This document shows, piece by piece, positions 58,505-64,000 of a stretch of 64,000 nucleotides of DNA; the first letter of the stretch is position 1, and each line of letters begins with the position of its first letter. The stretch covers positions 27,541,501-27,605,500 of the forward strand of contig NC_087256.1 of assembly GCF_037042905.1 (NCBI RefSeq). Reading direction: 5' to 3'. The notes beneath the pieces are model-generated. The model worked only from the letters and a program-made list of their open reading frames with translations, was not told where the DNA came from and did not search any database. The translations under genes were made by a program, and so were the position numbers. The stretch is from Lytechinus pictus. Lineage: Eukaryota; Echinodermata; Echinoidea; Temnopleuroida; Toxopneustidae.

Positions 58505-61276
58505 ATAATAATAATAATAATACTAATAATATTAATAGCAATAGTAAAAATAATAATGATTAAAAGGATAATGGATTAATGATATGCAACATTCATATAG
58601 CGCTTAATTCAACGTTCCATACAATGCTCCATGCAATTGCTCCAAGACGTCTAACCCTGTCAAGTGCTTGAGCATTCAAGAAATTCTCCCTGCATTACTA
58701 CCAAATTTCAAAGATTAAATAAAACATGGAGTAAGTTAATTCAGAACAATACTTCAGCATGTTGGTATCAAAGCAATCAAGCAGCAAACATAGAATTGTT
58801 TCATTGATATAATGCAAAACCTTGAATTGTCATAACTTTGTTATATCCTGTAGGATTTTGATATAATTTTCAGTGTTTTGTTTGTATGATTTCACTCAAT
58901 CTGTTCACAAATCAGATTATTCTCAGGCTGGAGTGCCCCAATACCTAGACATTAGAGAGTAAGTAAAATGAGAACTATATTTAAAACGGTCAAAACGAAA
59001 AGACAACTTACAGACTTTGGTGCTAAGCCGACGATATTATTAGGGAATTCCACAAAGACTCCATAGGACATGGTCTGACGCAGGACACCTAGGAGAATCA
59101 TATCGGTTTCAAGCTCAGAGAAATCATGGACAATCTCCGTTTCATTCCTGGCAGCGTTCAACAGCAGCGGCTTGCATGTCAAGATCTGAATCCTTTGGTT
59201 AAGGGTGTCACTTTGTAGTGCTGATCATGCAGGTCTAACGAACTTGTATGGTATACAAATATACACCGGGTTTGAGAAAGTATAGTGGAAATATTTTATC
59301 CGAGGTTGGTTCGGCAATTACTATTTTTCAGAGGGGCCAAGCCCCCAAGGGAAAATACTAATATTGTCAGACCAACGGAGGATGAATACTTGCACTATAC
59401 TTTTGAAAGAAACCCCGGTATATTTGTTTTATATTGCTTCCATATCAAAGTTTGAACGAAAAATATTTGTTATCTAGTCCTAATTGACCCATTTCGATGA
59501 TCTGGACAAAATCTAGATTGGCTTAGCTCCAATTTATGCAAAACTGGCTTTTCATCTAAGCTAGCTGGTACCTAGGATGCACGCTGCTGCCGGGCCGCCG
59601 GCCCAAGGTCATCACTCAGGGCAGTGGTTTGGTGTTGCGAGTGATTCTAAAATCACTTACCGGTTGTGAAAGTTGTGAACTAGACTAACCCTGCGGAGTG
59701 AACTAAAATCCAAGCAACCCAAATCTTTCTGTGATCCGAATGATGGCCATCGTTAATTTAATTTTCAGCATGCAGACTGATTAGAAACACACAACACATG
59801 ATATCACATTGCCAAGTTAGTTATCAAAAAGGTAAAGATTCAGCTAGCATTGTGCTTTTAACTTTGCTGACTGCGCTGCTCTCTCAGCAGAACCTGATAA
59901 AGCGTCTACGCCGTCCCATCACTAGACTTGCCCAGTGGAGGCAGCCCACCGTGCTCTGTGCCCGGGTTATTGCATGCATGGTTTTCAGTCGGACGCAAAA
60001 TATTTTTTGAAAATATTTTATTCTAATGTCACAAATTATTTTGATCTCTGATGAATTTCATTTTTCTGGTAAAATTATGAATAGTCACGTGACTGACTCT
60101 CGACCAATCATATAGTAACAAATTTTGCAGAAAGGGATCTATAAATACCTTTTACATTTGATTCTAACTAGGAATGGGGAGGACTTTTCATGTTACCAAA
60201 GATAATTTCAACATGAAAAAAATGGAAGTGTGACTTTTCATGTTACCAAAGATAATTTCAACATGAAAACAAAAATTGAAGTGTGACTTTTCATGTTACC
60301 AAAGATGATTTCAACATGAAAAAAAAAATGGAAGTGTGACTTTTCATGTTACCAAAGATAATTTCAACATGAAAAAAAAAATGAAAGTGTGACATCAGAC
60401 TTTCATACTTAATAATTGCTATACCCAGATTATAATGTTATTTTATTACATCCAGTGAGTGAGTTGAGATAGGGCAAATAACTAAAATGCATGCATGCCA
60501 CTTGGCGAAGTGTGTTCAATTTATGCTTGAATACCAAAATCTACGTAGTCCTTCATTCTTGTACCCCTCCCCCTACATTAATGAAATTGATTACTAGATT
60601 ATATGAATGTGTATGCCCCAACACGCTTATGATGTGGAGAATATAAGAATATATGTCAGATCATTTTGATCGGGTGCTTAATCAAAACAAAATATCTGTG
60701 CGTTCTTTTTCATATAAAGCGTATTCCAAGGCATGGAATGGGCTCATGAAAGTTTTCAGGATATAATCTTTGCCTGTAGCTTTTTGATACCAAAGAGCAT
60801 TTTTTTTAAGTAGGCCTATTCTTTTTTTTTAAATGGCTGAGAGGGCACAATATATGAAATAATGCTAAATTTGAATACTAAACATTGAAAACAAGATTCA
60901 TTTTATAAAAATGGTCACCAAACTTTATATAATTGGTATTATTGGTACATGTATATGCTAAATATGCTAAATGGTGCTTTTTTAATACAATTCACATTTA
61001 TGCCTTAAGACAAAGCTCTAGATAGGCTTTATTCAAAATAAGATTTTACAAAAAATTGAACATTTGCAAGGATACAAAGGTCCTGGACTTGGGATTGTAA
61101 GACCAAGTCAGGGCCTGGTCTATGACATCTCCCTCACTGTAACTCGCCAGAAGGGCATCGCACACATCTGGATGGTCGGAGAGATGGGTCTTTGGGATGA
61201 AAGCACGCTTGTTGCCAGGCAACCGAATGACCTCTAGTCCATCCTGCTTAACCTTGCTGATTTTCACCTTGATGAC
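28782..61276 (-). CDS. PDCD11: RRP5 homolog (PDCD11), 3' part, 24 exons
   Basis: Twenty-four exons with GT-AG borders join into 3,501 nt (1,166 residues plus TAG) with every intron phase matching. The family is a nucleolar RNA-binding scaffold needed for early pre-rRNA cleavages leading to 18S and 5.8S rRNA. The window product has eight S1 domains (roughly residues 1-72, 96-168, 210-278, 290-370, 384-470, 497-570, 575-660, 672-745). A Lys-rich then acidic low-complexity linker follows (about 746-884) with the conserved [16 protein letters not shown] (half-a-TPR) repeats run from about 890 to the end, with [43 protein letters not shown] and [14 protein letters not shown]. Human PDCD11 is about 1,870 residues, so about 700 N-terminal residues lie past 64,000. 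Introns carry most of the repeats listed here. Confidence 0.95.
29455..30138. repeat. CTA/CTG/CTT trinucleotide array next to a splice donor
   Basis: About 680 bp of (CTA)n blocks alternating with (CTG)n blocks, with some CTT and CTC. It reaches to within about 7 nt of the exon at 30,145. Long Leu-, Ser-, Thr- and Val-only frames here are repeat artefacts. Confidence 0.95.
30145..30310 (-). CDS. PDCD11: PDCD11 exon (HAT repeat)
   Basis: Acceptor 'atttgacag', donor 'gtatgatgat'. Encodes [32 protein letters not shown] and [11 protein letters not shown]. This is the best-conserved part of the family's C-terminus. The intron starts directly in a trinucleotide array. Confidence 0.95.
30863..30930 (-). 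pseudogene. Partial duplicate of PDCD11 exon 31,545-31,698 (distal)
   Basis: Matches the 3' end of the exon plus its donor: 'acttacgttctttctgtacc', 'gaagcttctctgcatgagtc', 'gtctagcctgatcatgctt'. It lacks the rest of the exon and any acceptor, and sits in a T/C-rich tract. Confidence 0.85.
31225..31303 (-). pseudogene. Partial duplicate of PDCD11 exon 31,545-31,698 (proximal)
   Basis: A second copy of the exon's 3' end with an intact donor ('acttacgttctttctg', 'ccagactcttgaagcttc', 'gagtcgtctaacctgatcat'), about 314 bp from the true exon. It has no acceptor and is truncated after about 73 exon nucleotides. Confidence 0.85.
31545..31698 (-). CDS. PDCD11: PDCD11 exon (HAT repeat)
   Basis: Acceptor 'gtccactgcag', donor 'gtaagt'. 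Encodes [39 protein letters not shown] and SLVQKE. The final C joins AT of the next exon to make His in KEHVG. Confidence 0.95.
31761..31997. mobile_element. MITE with CAGTGGCAGATCCAG ends
   Basis: The left 'cagtggcagatccagcctgt' and right 'aaaatcctggatcctcccctg' ends are inverted. C runs sit near both ends. Same family as 384-600. Confidence 0.6.
32210..32429. mobile_element. MITE with GGGTGTTTCACAAAGATTTA ends
   Basis: 'ggggtgtttcacaaagattt' at the left is mirrored by 'taaatctttgtgagacaccc' at the right. The interior shares 'atctgaccaatgcggtca' and 'cgcaact' with the copy at 48,053-48,240. Related copies lie at 39,283-39,588 and perhaps 53,212-53,382. Confidence 0.75.
32515..32683 (-). CDS. 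PDCD11: PDCD11 exon (HAT repeats)
   Basis: Acceptor 'ctaacacag', donor 'gtaagt'. Encodes [37 protein letters not shown] and [14 protein letters not shown]. Confidence 0.95.
33590..34335. repeat. C/T-rich tract
   Basis: Mostly pyrimidine DNA (CCTCCCTCC-type), in two blocks (about 33,600-33,770 and 34,200-34,335), with a hairpin MITE between them. It has no coding value. Confidence 0.7.
33769..33882. mobile_element. 114-bp hairpin MITE
   Basis: 'cagtggcggacctgacccgg' begins a nearly perfect inverted repeat closing with 'ccgggtcacggtccgccactg', with a short loop near 33,825. It belongs to the CAGTGGCGGA-ended group seen at 384 and 31,761. Confidence 0.8.
34342..34526 (-). CDS. PDCD11: PDCD11 exon (first HAT repeat)
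   Basis: Acceptor 'ttctccag', donor 'gtagga'. Encodes [38 protein letters not shown] and [18 protein letters not shown], strongly family-typical. Confidence 0.96.
34963..35031 (-). CDS. PDCD11: PDCD11 small exon (basic/acidic linker)
   Basis: A 69-nt exon with acceptor 'ttttgtag' and donor 'gtaaga'. Encodes 23 residues, [20 protein letters not shown] plus LYK, a charged helix before the HAT region. Both borders are phase 0. Confidence 0.88.
35109..35800. repeat. Dispersed repeat with 'tatagcgcttatcac' end
   Basis: It begins with ATT/AAT units and 'tgtatagcgcttatcac', 'tctctaagcgctta', then a long AT-rich body ('gatttgaatttctctgttga'). A related end ('cttgtatagcgcatatcac') is at 34,810. I associate this with echinoderm repeats, from memory only. 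Confidence 0.45.
35854..36048 (-). CDS. PDCD11: PDCD11 exon (acidic linker)
   Basis: Acceptor 'cctatag', donor 'gtaaaa'. Encodes [14 protein letters not shown], a motif conserved in the family, then a Thr/Pro/Lys stretch and a run of Asp/Glu/Ser ([20 protein letters not shown]). Confidence 0.95.
36175..37455. repeat. Three tandem copies of a ~120-bp repeat, split by a LINE
   Basis: The words 'tctgaaat(t/g)atcacac', 'tcatgaacca' and 'tttattagt' recur at about 36,175-36,296, 36,297-36,415 and 37,318-37,452. The LINE at 36,416-37,317 separates copies 2 and 3. Confidence 0.75.
36416..37317 (-). mobile_element. LINE 3' fragment (ORF2 C-terminus), with target duplication
   Basis: An open minus-strand frame from about 37,317 to 36,826 reads [54 protein letters not shown] and [19 protein letters not shown]. 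This is the usual end of Jockey/CR1-type ORF2. A 3' untranslated part follows to 36,416. 'tttattagt' flanks it at 36,407-36,415 and 37,318-37,326. RT catalytic motifs are absent through 5' truncation. Confidence 0.8.
37681..37784 (-). CDS. PDCD11: PDCD11 exon (Lys-rich linker)
   Basis: Acceptor 'cttatacag', donor 'gtaatg'. Encodes [20 protein letters not shown] and an acidic end, [10 protein letters not shown]. The basic cluster could act in nucleolar localisation, which is an inference. Confidence 0.9.
38102..38397. mobile_element. MITE with ~120-bp inverted arms
   Basis: The left arm starts 'cagtgggtcccacaaaaaat' and the right arm ends 'attttttgcgggacgcactg'. The inversion runs on through 'atttatcataacttaatca' and 'aatagacaaatgacctacca'. 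There is a short central spacer. Confidence 0.85.
38523..38666. mobile_element. 144-bp hairpin with perfect 33-bp ends
   Basis: 'ctttcccaaagctaacatag' starts a 33-bp end that is exactly inverted at 38,634-38,666. 'ggccctctatgtt' also recurs internally (near 38,599), so the middle looks like a partial internal duplication. It lies about 85 bp from a PDCD11 splice donor. Confidence 0.8.
38751..38845 (-). CDS. PDCD11: PDCD11 exon (end of last S1 domain)
   Basis: Acceptor 'cctttcaag', donor 'gtacag'. Encodes [20 protein letters not shown] and [10 protein letters not shown]. Joins after KVLRS as the closing strand of the last S1 domain. Confidence 0.92.
38905..39190 (+). mobile_element. tRNA-derived SINE copy
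   Basis: 'gcgttgtggcccagtggatc' (A box), 'gagtttgaattcc' (B box, decayed), 'gtaaatgggtacccggtagg' body, and a 3' end with ATT units. Same family as 711-990. Confidence 0.75.
39283..39588. mobile_element. MITE of the GTTTCACAAAGATTTA group
   Basis: Left 'ggttgtttcacaaaagattt' and right 'aaattctttgtgaaaccccc' are inverted. It is diverged from 32,210-32,429 in its middle. Confidence 0.65.
39995..40108 (-). CDS. PDCD11: PDCD11 exon (S1 domain 8)
   Basis: Acceptor 'cctgcag', donor 'gtaaga'. Encodes [20 protein letters not shown] and [13 protein letters not shown], continuing GVFVS from the previous exon. Confidence 0.94.
40811..41469. mobile_element. TIR element rich in GCAATTGCT/AAGCA words
   Basis: 'gggtcagatgcataaaa' at the left is mirrored by 'tttttatgcatctgaccc' at the right. 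The interior repeats 'agcaattgct', 'caagcaat' and 'gctcgtgcttga' words in both orientations. It has no protein. Confidence 0.75.
41611..41796 (-). CDS. PDCD11: PDCD11 exon (end of S1 domain 7, start of S1 domain 8)
   Basis: Acceptor 'ttttgttag', donor 'gtaata'. Encodes [40 protein letters not shown] and SDKGVFV. DLKEGQ..RGYV is a clear family signature. Confidence 0.96.
42767..42947 (-). CDS. PDCD11: PDCD11 exon (S1 domain 7)
   Basis: Acceptor 'taccacag', donor 'gtagct'. Encodes [37 protein letters not shown] and ERFEDHIYH, a typical S1 beta barrel. Confidence 0.95.
43040..43254 (-). mobile_element. tRNA-derived SINE copy
   Basis: Reverse orientation: 'ctgccgggtacccattcacc', 'gctgggtttcaaaccc' (B box), 'cactagaccatgacaccc' (A-box end). 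Related to, but diverged from, 711-990. Confidence 0.65.
43774..43960 (-). CDS. PDCD11: PDCD11 exon (S1 domain 6)
   Basis: Acceptor 'tttccacag', donor 'gtaaga'. Encodes [38 protein letters not shown] and [12 protein letters not shown]. Confidence 0.95.
45072..45522. mobile_element. TIR element built of palindromic GCCGAT/GGTTCAGAACC units
   Basis: The ends 'taccgtgtttacacttgatc' and 'attaagtgtaaacatggta' are inverted. The interior is a series of short palindromes ('ggttcagaacc', 'gccgatgcagaatcggc', 'ccgcgagccgat') in both orientations. No coding capacity. Confidence 0.75.
45871..46510. mobile_element. Tc1/mariner-type non-autonomous element
   Basis: The ends 'agttgaggccagaagtttac' and 'gtaaacttttggcctcaact' followed by ATACACCC-type words are inverted. 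TA flanks at 45,869-45,870 and 46,511-46,512. Tc1 family ends commonly read like this. There is no transposase frame in 640 bp. Confidence 0.8.
46776..46860 (-). CDS. PDCD11: PDCD11 exon (linker into S1 domain 6)
   Basis: Acceptor 'ttattgttag', donor 'gtaagt'. Encodes [20 protein letters not shown] and AVTCIINR. Confidence 0.92.
47785..47930 (-). CDS. PDCD11: PDCD11 exon (end of S1 domain 5)
   Basis: Acceptor 'ttatttag', donor 'gtttgt' (weaker than the others). Encodes [20 protein letters not shown] and [20 protein letters not shown]. Confidence 0.93.
48053..48240. mobile_element. MITE fragment of the GTTTCACAAAGATTTA group
   Basis: Matches the left three-quarters of 32,210-32,429 ('ggggtgtttcacaaagattt', 'atctgaccaatgcggtca'). 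The right terminus is missing. Confidence 0.7.
48361..48460 (-). CDS. PDCD11: PDCD11 exon (S1 domain 5)
   Basis: Acceptor 'ttttgcag', donor 'gtgagt'. Encodes [20 protein letters not shown] and [13 protein letters not shown]. Confidence 0.94.
48890..49400. repeat. Inverted array of TTCGTTAATCCGAAGG-type units
   Basis: To about 49,150 the units read 'ggttcgttaatccgaa' or 'ccgaaggttcgtt'. After about 49,165 they read 'cggactaacgaaccttcgga' in the opposite orientation. The two halves form a foldback of a short satellite unit (about 12-24 bp). The intronic location makes host function unlikely. Confidence 0.85.
49789..49923 (-). CDS. PDCD11: PDCD11 exon (basic spacer between S1 domains 4 and 5)
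   Basis: Acceptor 'gtgcag', donor 'gtaagt'. Encodes [20 protein letters not shown], a Lys/Arg-rich stretch, and [10 protein letters not shown]. Confidence 0.94.
50602..52160 (+). pseudogene. Crypton-type tyrosine recombinase relic (DUF3504-like)
   Basis: Two plus-strand pieces match the order of Crypton and KCTD1/QRICH-related recombinase domains. Piece 1 (50,602-50,838) has one in-frame TAG and reads [36 protein letters not shown] and [13 protein letters not shown], resembling the N-terminal DNA-binding part. Piece 2 (51,807-52,160, open) reads [27 protein letters not shown] and [11 protein letters not shown], where YTNxSxRAT holds the catalytic Arg. A SINE (50,958-51,204) and non-matching DNA separate them. 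The remaining catalytic region after 52,160 is lost. It is therefore an inactive transposon inside a PDCD11 intron. Assignment is from motif memory. Confidence 0.65.
50958..51204 (-). mobile_element. tRNA-derived SINE copy inside the Crypton relic
   Basis: Reverse orientation: 'atgcaacatttatatagagc' tail, 'ctgccgggtacccatttact' body, 'gggattagaacccc' B box, 'cactgagccacaacacctct' A-box end. Nearly full length. Confidence 0.85.
52425..52668 (-). mobile_element. tRNA-derived SINE copy
   Basis: Reverse orientation with 'accatttattataatacacc', 'gtagataaagaccttacc' and 'cactgagccacaacacctct'. More diverged than 50,958-51,204. Confidence 0.75.
53033..53103 (-). CDS. PDCD11: PDCD11 small exon (S1 domain 4)
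   Basis: A 71-nt exon with acceptor 'cctttag' and donor 'gtaagt'. Encodes [20 protein letters not shown] plus GES. Phases fit both neighbours. Confidence 0.9.
53212..53382. mobile_element. 171-bp MITE with GCTCTTAACTTACGAACAGC arms
   Basis: 'ctgttcgtaagttaagagcg' is mirrored by 'cgctcttatcttacgaacag', with 'tgggtgtctcataat' and 'tttatgaaacggccccc' outside. A partial relative is at 34,665. Confidence 0.75.
53745..54360. repeat. Four tandem copies of a ~155-bp unit
   Basis: Each unit has 'cattgacctttgacctt', 'atcaaattcaactcac', 'cttgacctg', 'gatggacctctt' and 'gtgtgtacaacaca', starting at about 53,751, 53,905, 54,059 and 54,217. Short overlapping reading frames repeat with the unit and are not genes. 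Confidence 0.9.
54361..55090. other. Intronic stretch without recognised features
   Basis: AT-rich with a small GC-rich patch ('gtctgcgcagtcctcc', 'gcgcacacgcgtatctgcgc') near 54,490-54,535. No exon or clear repeat seen. Confidence 0.4.
55091..55207 (-). CDS. PDCD11: PDCD11 exon (S1 domain 4 start)
   Basis: Acceptor 'ttttttacag', donor 'gtaagt'. Encodes [20 protein letters not shown] and [18 protein letters not shown]. Confidence 0.94.
55571..55704 (-). CDS. PDCD11: PDCD11 exon (end of S1 domain 3)
   Basis: Acceptor 'gctctgcag', donor 'gtaaac'. Encodes [32 protein letters not shown] and a basic end. Confidence 0.94.
55978..57055. mobile_element. Non-autonomous hAT-type element, 8-bp target duplication
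   Basis: The ends 'cagggttgttgattt' and 'aaatcaaacaaccctg' are inverted, with arrays of 'gatttaaatc' words at both ends. 'gaatattt' is exactly duplicated at 55,970-55,977 and 57,056-57,063. 1,078 bp, no transposase. Confidence 0.9.
57322..57453 (-). CDS. PDCD11: PDCD11 exon (S1 domain 3)
   Basis: Acceptor 'ctgtttttag', donor 'gtaata'. Encodes [38 protein letters not shown]. The final G and next AG make the Glu of TLETSPK. Confidence 0.93.
58156..58381 (-). CDS. PDCD11: PDCD11 exon (end of S1 domain 2 and spacer)
   Basis: Acceptor 'cctatgcag', donor 'gtgcat'. Encodes [37 protein letters not shown] and the charged [20 protein letters not shown]. Confidence 0.94.
58449..58700 (-). repeat. (CTA/TAA)n microsatellite with truncated SINE end
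   Basis: About 80 bp of TAC/TAA repeats, then 'gatatgcaacattcatatag' and 'cgctt', which is the SINE tail in reverse. The body is only partly recognisable. Confidence 0.6.
59012..59185 (-). CDS. PDCD11: PDCD11 exon (S1 domain 2)
   Basis: Acceptor 'ggattcag', donor 'gtaagt'. Encodes [40 protein letters not shown] and [10 protein letters not shown], the classic S1 pattern. Confidence 0.96.
59262..59422. mobile_element. 161-bp MITE
   Basis: The left 'taccgggg'-like end ('caccgggtttgagaaagtat') and right 'gtatacttttgaaagaaacc'-like end are inverted. 'atccgaggttggttcgg' pairs with 'cagaccaacggaggat'. Confidence 0.7.
60183..60392. repeat. Four tandem ~52-bp units, each a small hairpin
   Basis: The unit 'acttttcatgttaccaaaga', 'taatttcaacatgaaaa' is repeated four times, with A-runs of varied length between. 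Within a unit 'ttttcatgtt' pairs with 'aacatgaaaa', so each can fold. Confidence 0.9.
61076..61276 (-). CDS. PDCD11: PDCD11 exon (S1 domain 1 in this window)
   Basis: Acceptor 'cacttcag', donor 'gtatcc'. Encodes [38 protein letters not shown] and [18 protein letters not shown]. The most 5' exon seen; it begins in phase 0, so the previous exon lies to the right. Confidence 0.93.
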
Positions 61277-64000
61277 CTGAAGTGAAAGAATGAAAGCAGA
61301 TGGCAAGCGGAAAATTAACATAGGATTAATAAAGGATTAAAGAATGTGAAAATATTCAGAATTTACGTTTAAAAATGAATAAAGGACACCACACAAACAT
61401 ACTAGCAACCAACAATGCACAGTCCTACCACACCTTTCGTTTGATCACTGCAGAATCTTCTATGTGGAATGCTACCTCTGTCTTCAAGTGTTAAAGTATG
61501 ATACGTGTGTGCCGCGGACTCGAGACCATCATTTCCGGCCTAGATTTCTGTTCCACAGTATCACCAATTTAGAAAGCCATATAGAAAATCCTATTTTTCC
61601 CTGTTCCAGAAACCCACGAATTTGTGGTTTCTTGGTCCAGTGCGTGCCCATCATGAACTACTCAGCCGGTCGGGGTGGCGAGCTTGATTGGCGCGGAGCC
61701 ATATGAGTTCCGGAGACCCCCATTTTTTATGTGGTCAGTTCCAGAGCATTGCATTTTTAGCAATCGTTGATTCAAGAGCCGTACCGGAGACACCCATGTT
61801 TAAGACCAAGATTTAGTACCAGAGCCTATTTTTGGTTTTGGTGTGGCACATCTTGTTTTAATTCGAGTAGCCCCCCCCCCCCCAAAGGTCTTCCCCTCTT
61901 CTGGGCCAAAGCCACATTTTGAAGCTCACTTTTTTGGGAGGGGACATACATGTACTTGATTGAAATCCTATATCCTAGGGGAGGGGTCTCAGTCTCTCTC
62001 TCCCCTTTAGAAAATCTGTGCTTATCTAAGCAGAATGATTAAATTTCCCACATAAATTCACTGAAAATGTGTCGGATGTTTTTCATATTTCAACCAACCT
62101 GGGAATTCATAGGGACATGTGCCCCCCCCCCCGCCCTTTCCCTGTAGCATTGTCCCCGTCTGTCACTTACTCCCAACTTTCTTTCTTTCTCTCTCCATCC
62201 TGATTCTGCTCCACTCTTTTTTGCCATTCCTCTCTCTTGCAACACAGAGCCACAGTCACCAAAAAATGAAAGTACAAACCCGTTATCTTTTTATGCTCAT
62301 AATTGTAAACATGCAGATATTACTCCAACGGATTAATTCAGGCCCGTTTGTTGCTCTCTTTCTTTCCACCTCTCCCTCTTTCTCTCTCTCTCGATCATCA
62401 CTTTCTTTGCCATGCTCTTTCTTTACCCCTTCCCTTCCGATCTTACTTCATTTGATCACTCTCTCCAGGATTTGGTAAATTAAGTAATATTTTTTTTTTT
62501 TCACAATGGGGGATGTTGATTGCCCTTTTTTCTTGTAAAAGTAATCATAATTTTTTCACTCGCACACAGCATTATATACTGTATGCCAGCAAGAATTCCT
62601 AACCTGTACCTCTATAACATTTACACGCCCCTCCTCTCCAAAAGATTACCCCCTCTCAGAGCCATATAACTTTCCTATCATACTCCCACTGGGTAGCATC
62701 ACATGAAACATACAGTGGTGCTAAAAACTTAGTGAACCCCACCAGAAAATGAACTTATTTCAAGTGTTCAAGTACTGCCATGTTTTAGATATTTATTTGT
62801 GAAATCAGGTGATAAAACATTACATTCAATAAAGTTTGTTTCTCTGGGCTCGCCGAACATTGTAGTGTTGTCTGCATGCAACACTCAGCACGAAGGAGTG
62901 CATTTTCTGGTGGGTTTCACAAACTCTGTAACACCACTGTATGTAAGCCAGCAATTGTTACTGGCACTTCACAGCTGCTACTGATACCCTTGCATCTGAT
63001 TGGCTCAGAGCAAAATTATCAGTGCAAATGTTTATTTCATGCTAAGCCCCCCCCCCCCATACAGCTCTACATAAAAATACCCTTTGTCTTGAACTTCTAT
63101 CAAGATTGAACCTTTTCATTCCATTTTGTAATTGTACTTTGTTTAAGTACCACACCCCCTTTTCCATTTTTTTAATAAACAAAACATAAGATTTCATGTT
63201 TGTGAAAAATTGATGATCAGTATAAATTTATATACCGGTATGTAAAATAAATGAAAAGGCATCACAAAATGATAACAAAAGAGACAATGCATATGGGAGC
63301 AAAGCATTTAATTGAATAAAATAGTGAGCATTAAACATTATGAACAAAGCTTACGACCAGCACGATTGAATAATTGAGATGGTATAAGCACATGATGGAT
63401 ACAATTCTGAATGTGAAAAATACAAAGTCATTTCCAAAAAAAACACAATACTTCAAAAAAGAACTTTACAAAGTGGTGATTATGGATTCAAATTATTTTG
63501 CCACTCAATACAACCAGCCAAAATAACATTATTTATACAAAGTTCTGCTTAATGTTCTTACAAACTTTTTATTGACATAAAAAAATGAGTAATCAAAATT
63601 TCATCCGCACTTTCCAAGAATGAAATGCATATATTCACTCAACATACACAACTTACATATATGGACAAATTAACCTGATGTCTGTACAAAAGGAAAAAAA
63701 ATACTTCCATATTCATTTCCAAACAACTTGAGTAATAAGCCAAGCACAAATTAATACTAGTACAAACAGACTGGATTCCAAGCATTTTTATCCTTTTTAG
63801 GCAGATACAATATCAATAATACTTAAATGGACAAGAGTATGAACCTTTATAATGTATGATTAAACTACACAAAATTAAAACAATATTGAGTTAAAATCTA
63901 ACAATGAAAAATTAACTCATCCACCTTCTTCTCCATTAACAGTTTTACAAGCAATGTCCTATTTGGACTGAGTCCCGGGTGGGGGGGAGTTGAGGACCCC
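61277..64000. other. PDCD11 intron (5' side), no exon recognised
   Basis: Scanned on the minus strand for S1-like exons with AG/GT borders; none found. It contains 'ccggagacccccat'-like words near 61,700-61,820, C runs near 61,870, 62,122 and 63,047, a C/T-rich block at 62,160-62,460, a Tc1-type MITE at 62,713, and AT-rich DNA to the end. Confidence 0.5.
62713..62939. mobile_element. Tc1/mariner-type MITE with TA duplication
   Basis: 'cagtggtgctaaaaacttag', 'tgaaccccaccagaaaatg' at the left pairs with 'cattttctggtgggtttcac', 'gtaacaccactg' at the right. TA lies on both sides (62,711-62,712, 62,940-62,941). 227 bp, non-coding. Confidence 0.85.

Noticed and set aside
1-64000. A new multi-gene system, CRISPR array, operon or defence island
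   Set aside because: Eukaryotic gene structure, unrelated neighbouring genes and repeats that all fit known transposon classes. Regular arrays here (53,745; 60,183; 48,890) lack the spacer structure of CRISPR.

Overview
This 64 kb window looks like animal nuclear DNA, most likely from a sea urchin or another echinoderm. Genes have GT-AG introns, coding density is low, and interspersed repeats are very dense. These include tRNA-derived SINEs, short elements with terminal inverted repeats (TIRs), hAT- and Tc1-type non-autonomous transposons, LINE fragments, a Crypton relic, G/C homopolymer runs at element ends, and dispersed 'gcgcgaagcgcgagct' repeats. The species cannot be proved from the sequence. 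Tandem intronless rhodopsin-type receptors and several of the repeat families are what I associate with sea urchins.

Layout. (1) 1-16,400: a tandem segmental duplication. Unit A is about 1-9,840 and unit B about 10,735-16,340. Each carries one intronless class A GPCR on the minus strand (8243-9274 and 14833-15888). The units differ by several transposon insertions, so each unit preserves the empty site for insertions in the other. (2) 16,757-18,206: a hAT-type non-autonomous element with an 8-bp target duplication. (3) 18,515-21,606: an inverted-repeat element hosting a 5'-truncated LINE with a long open reading frame and an intact A-tail. (4) 23,327-25,694 (+): the last three exons of an SLC10 family sodium/bile-acid-type cotransporter; its 5' exons were not found. 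(5) 28,782-61,276 (-): 24 exons, 3,501 nt in one continuous frame, of a PDCD11/RRP5 ribosome-biogenesis gene. They encode eight S1 RNA-binding domains, an acidic/basic linker and C-terminal HAT (half-a-TPR) repeats. The N-terminal exons lie beyond the right edge. SLC10 and PDCD11 are convergent, with their stops about 3.1 kb apart.

The genes are unrelated in function: chemosensory or peptide-type receptors, a membrane transporter, and a nucleolar rRNA-processing factor. I see no operon, no CRISPR array and no convincing new multi-gene system. The points most worth a second look are: the receptor in unit A, which has lost 12 codons of intracellular loop 3, is frameshifted in its tail and takes its stop codon from an inserted ACCAGT-rich element; the nested foldback elements dated by paralogous empty sites; two independent partial tandem duplications of PDCD11 exons; trinucleotide arrays lying directly against splice donors in both multi-exon genes; and a Crypton tyrosine-recombinase relic inside a PDCD11 intron.
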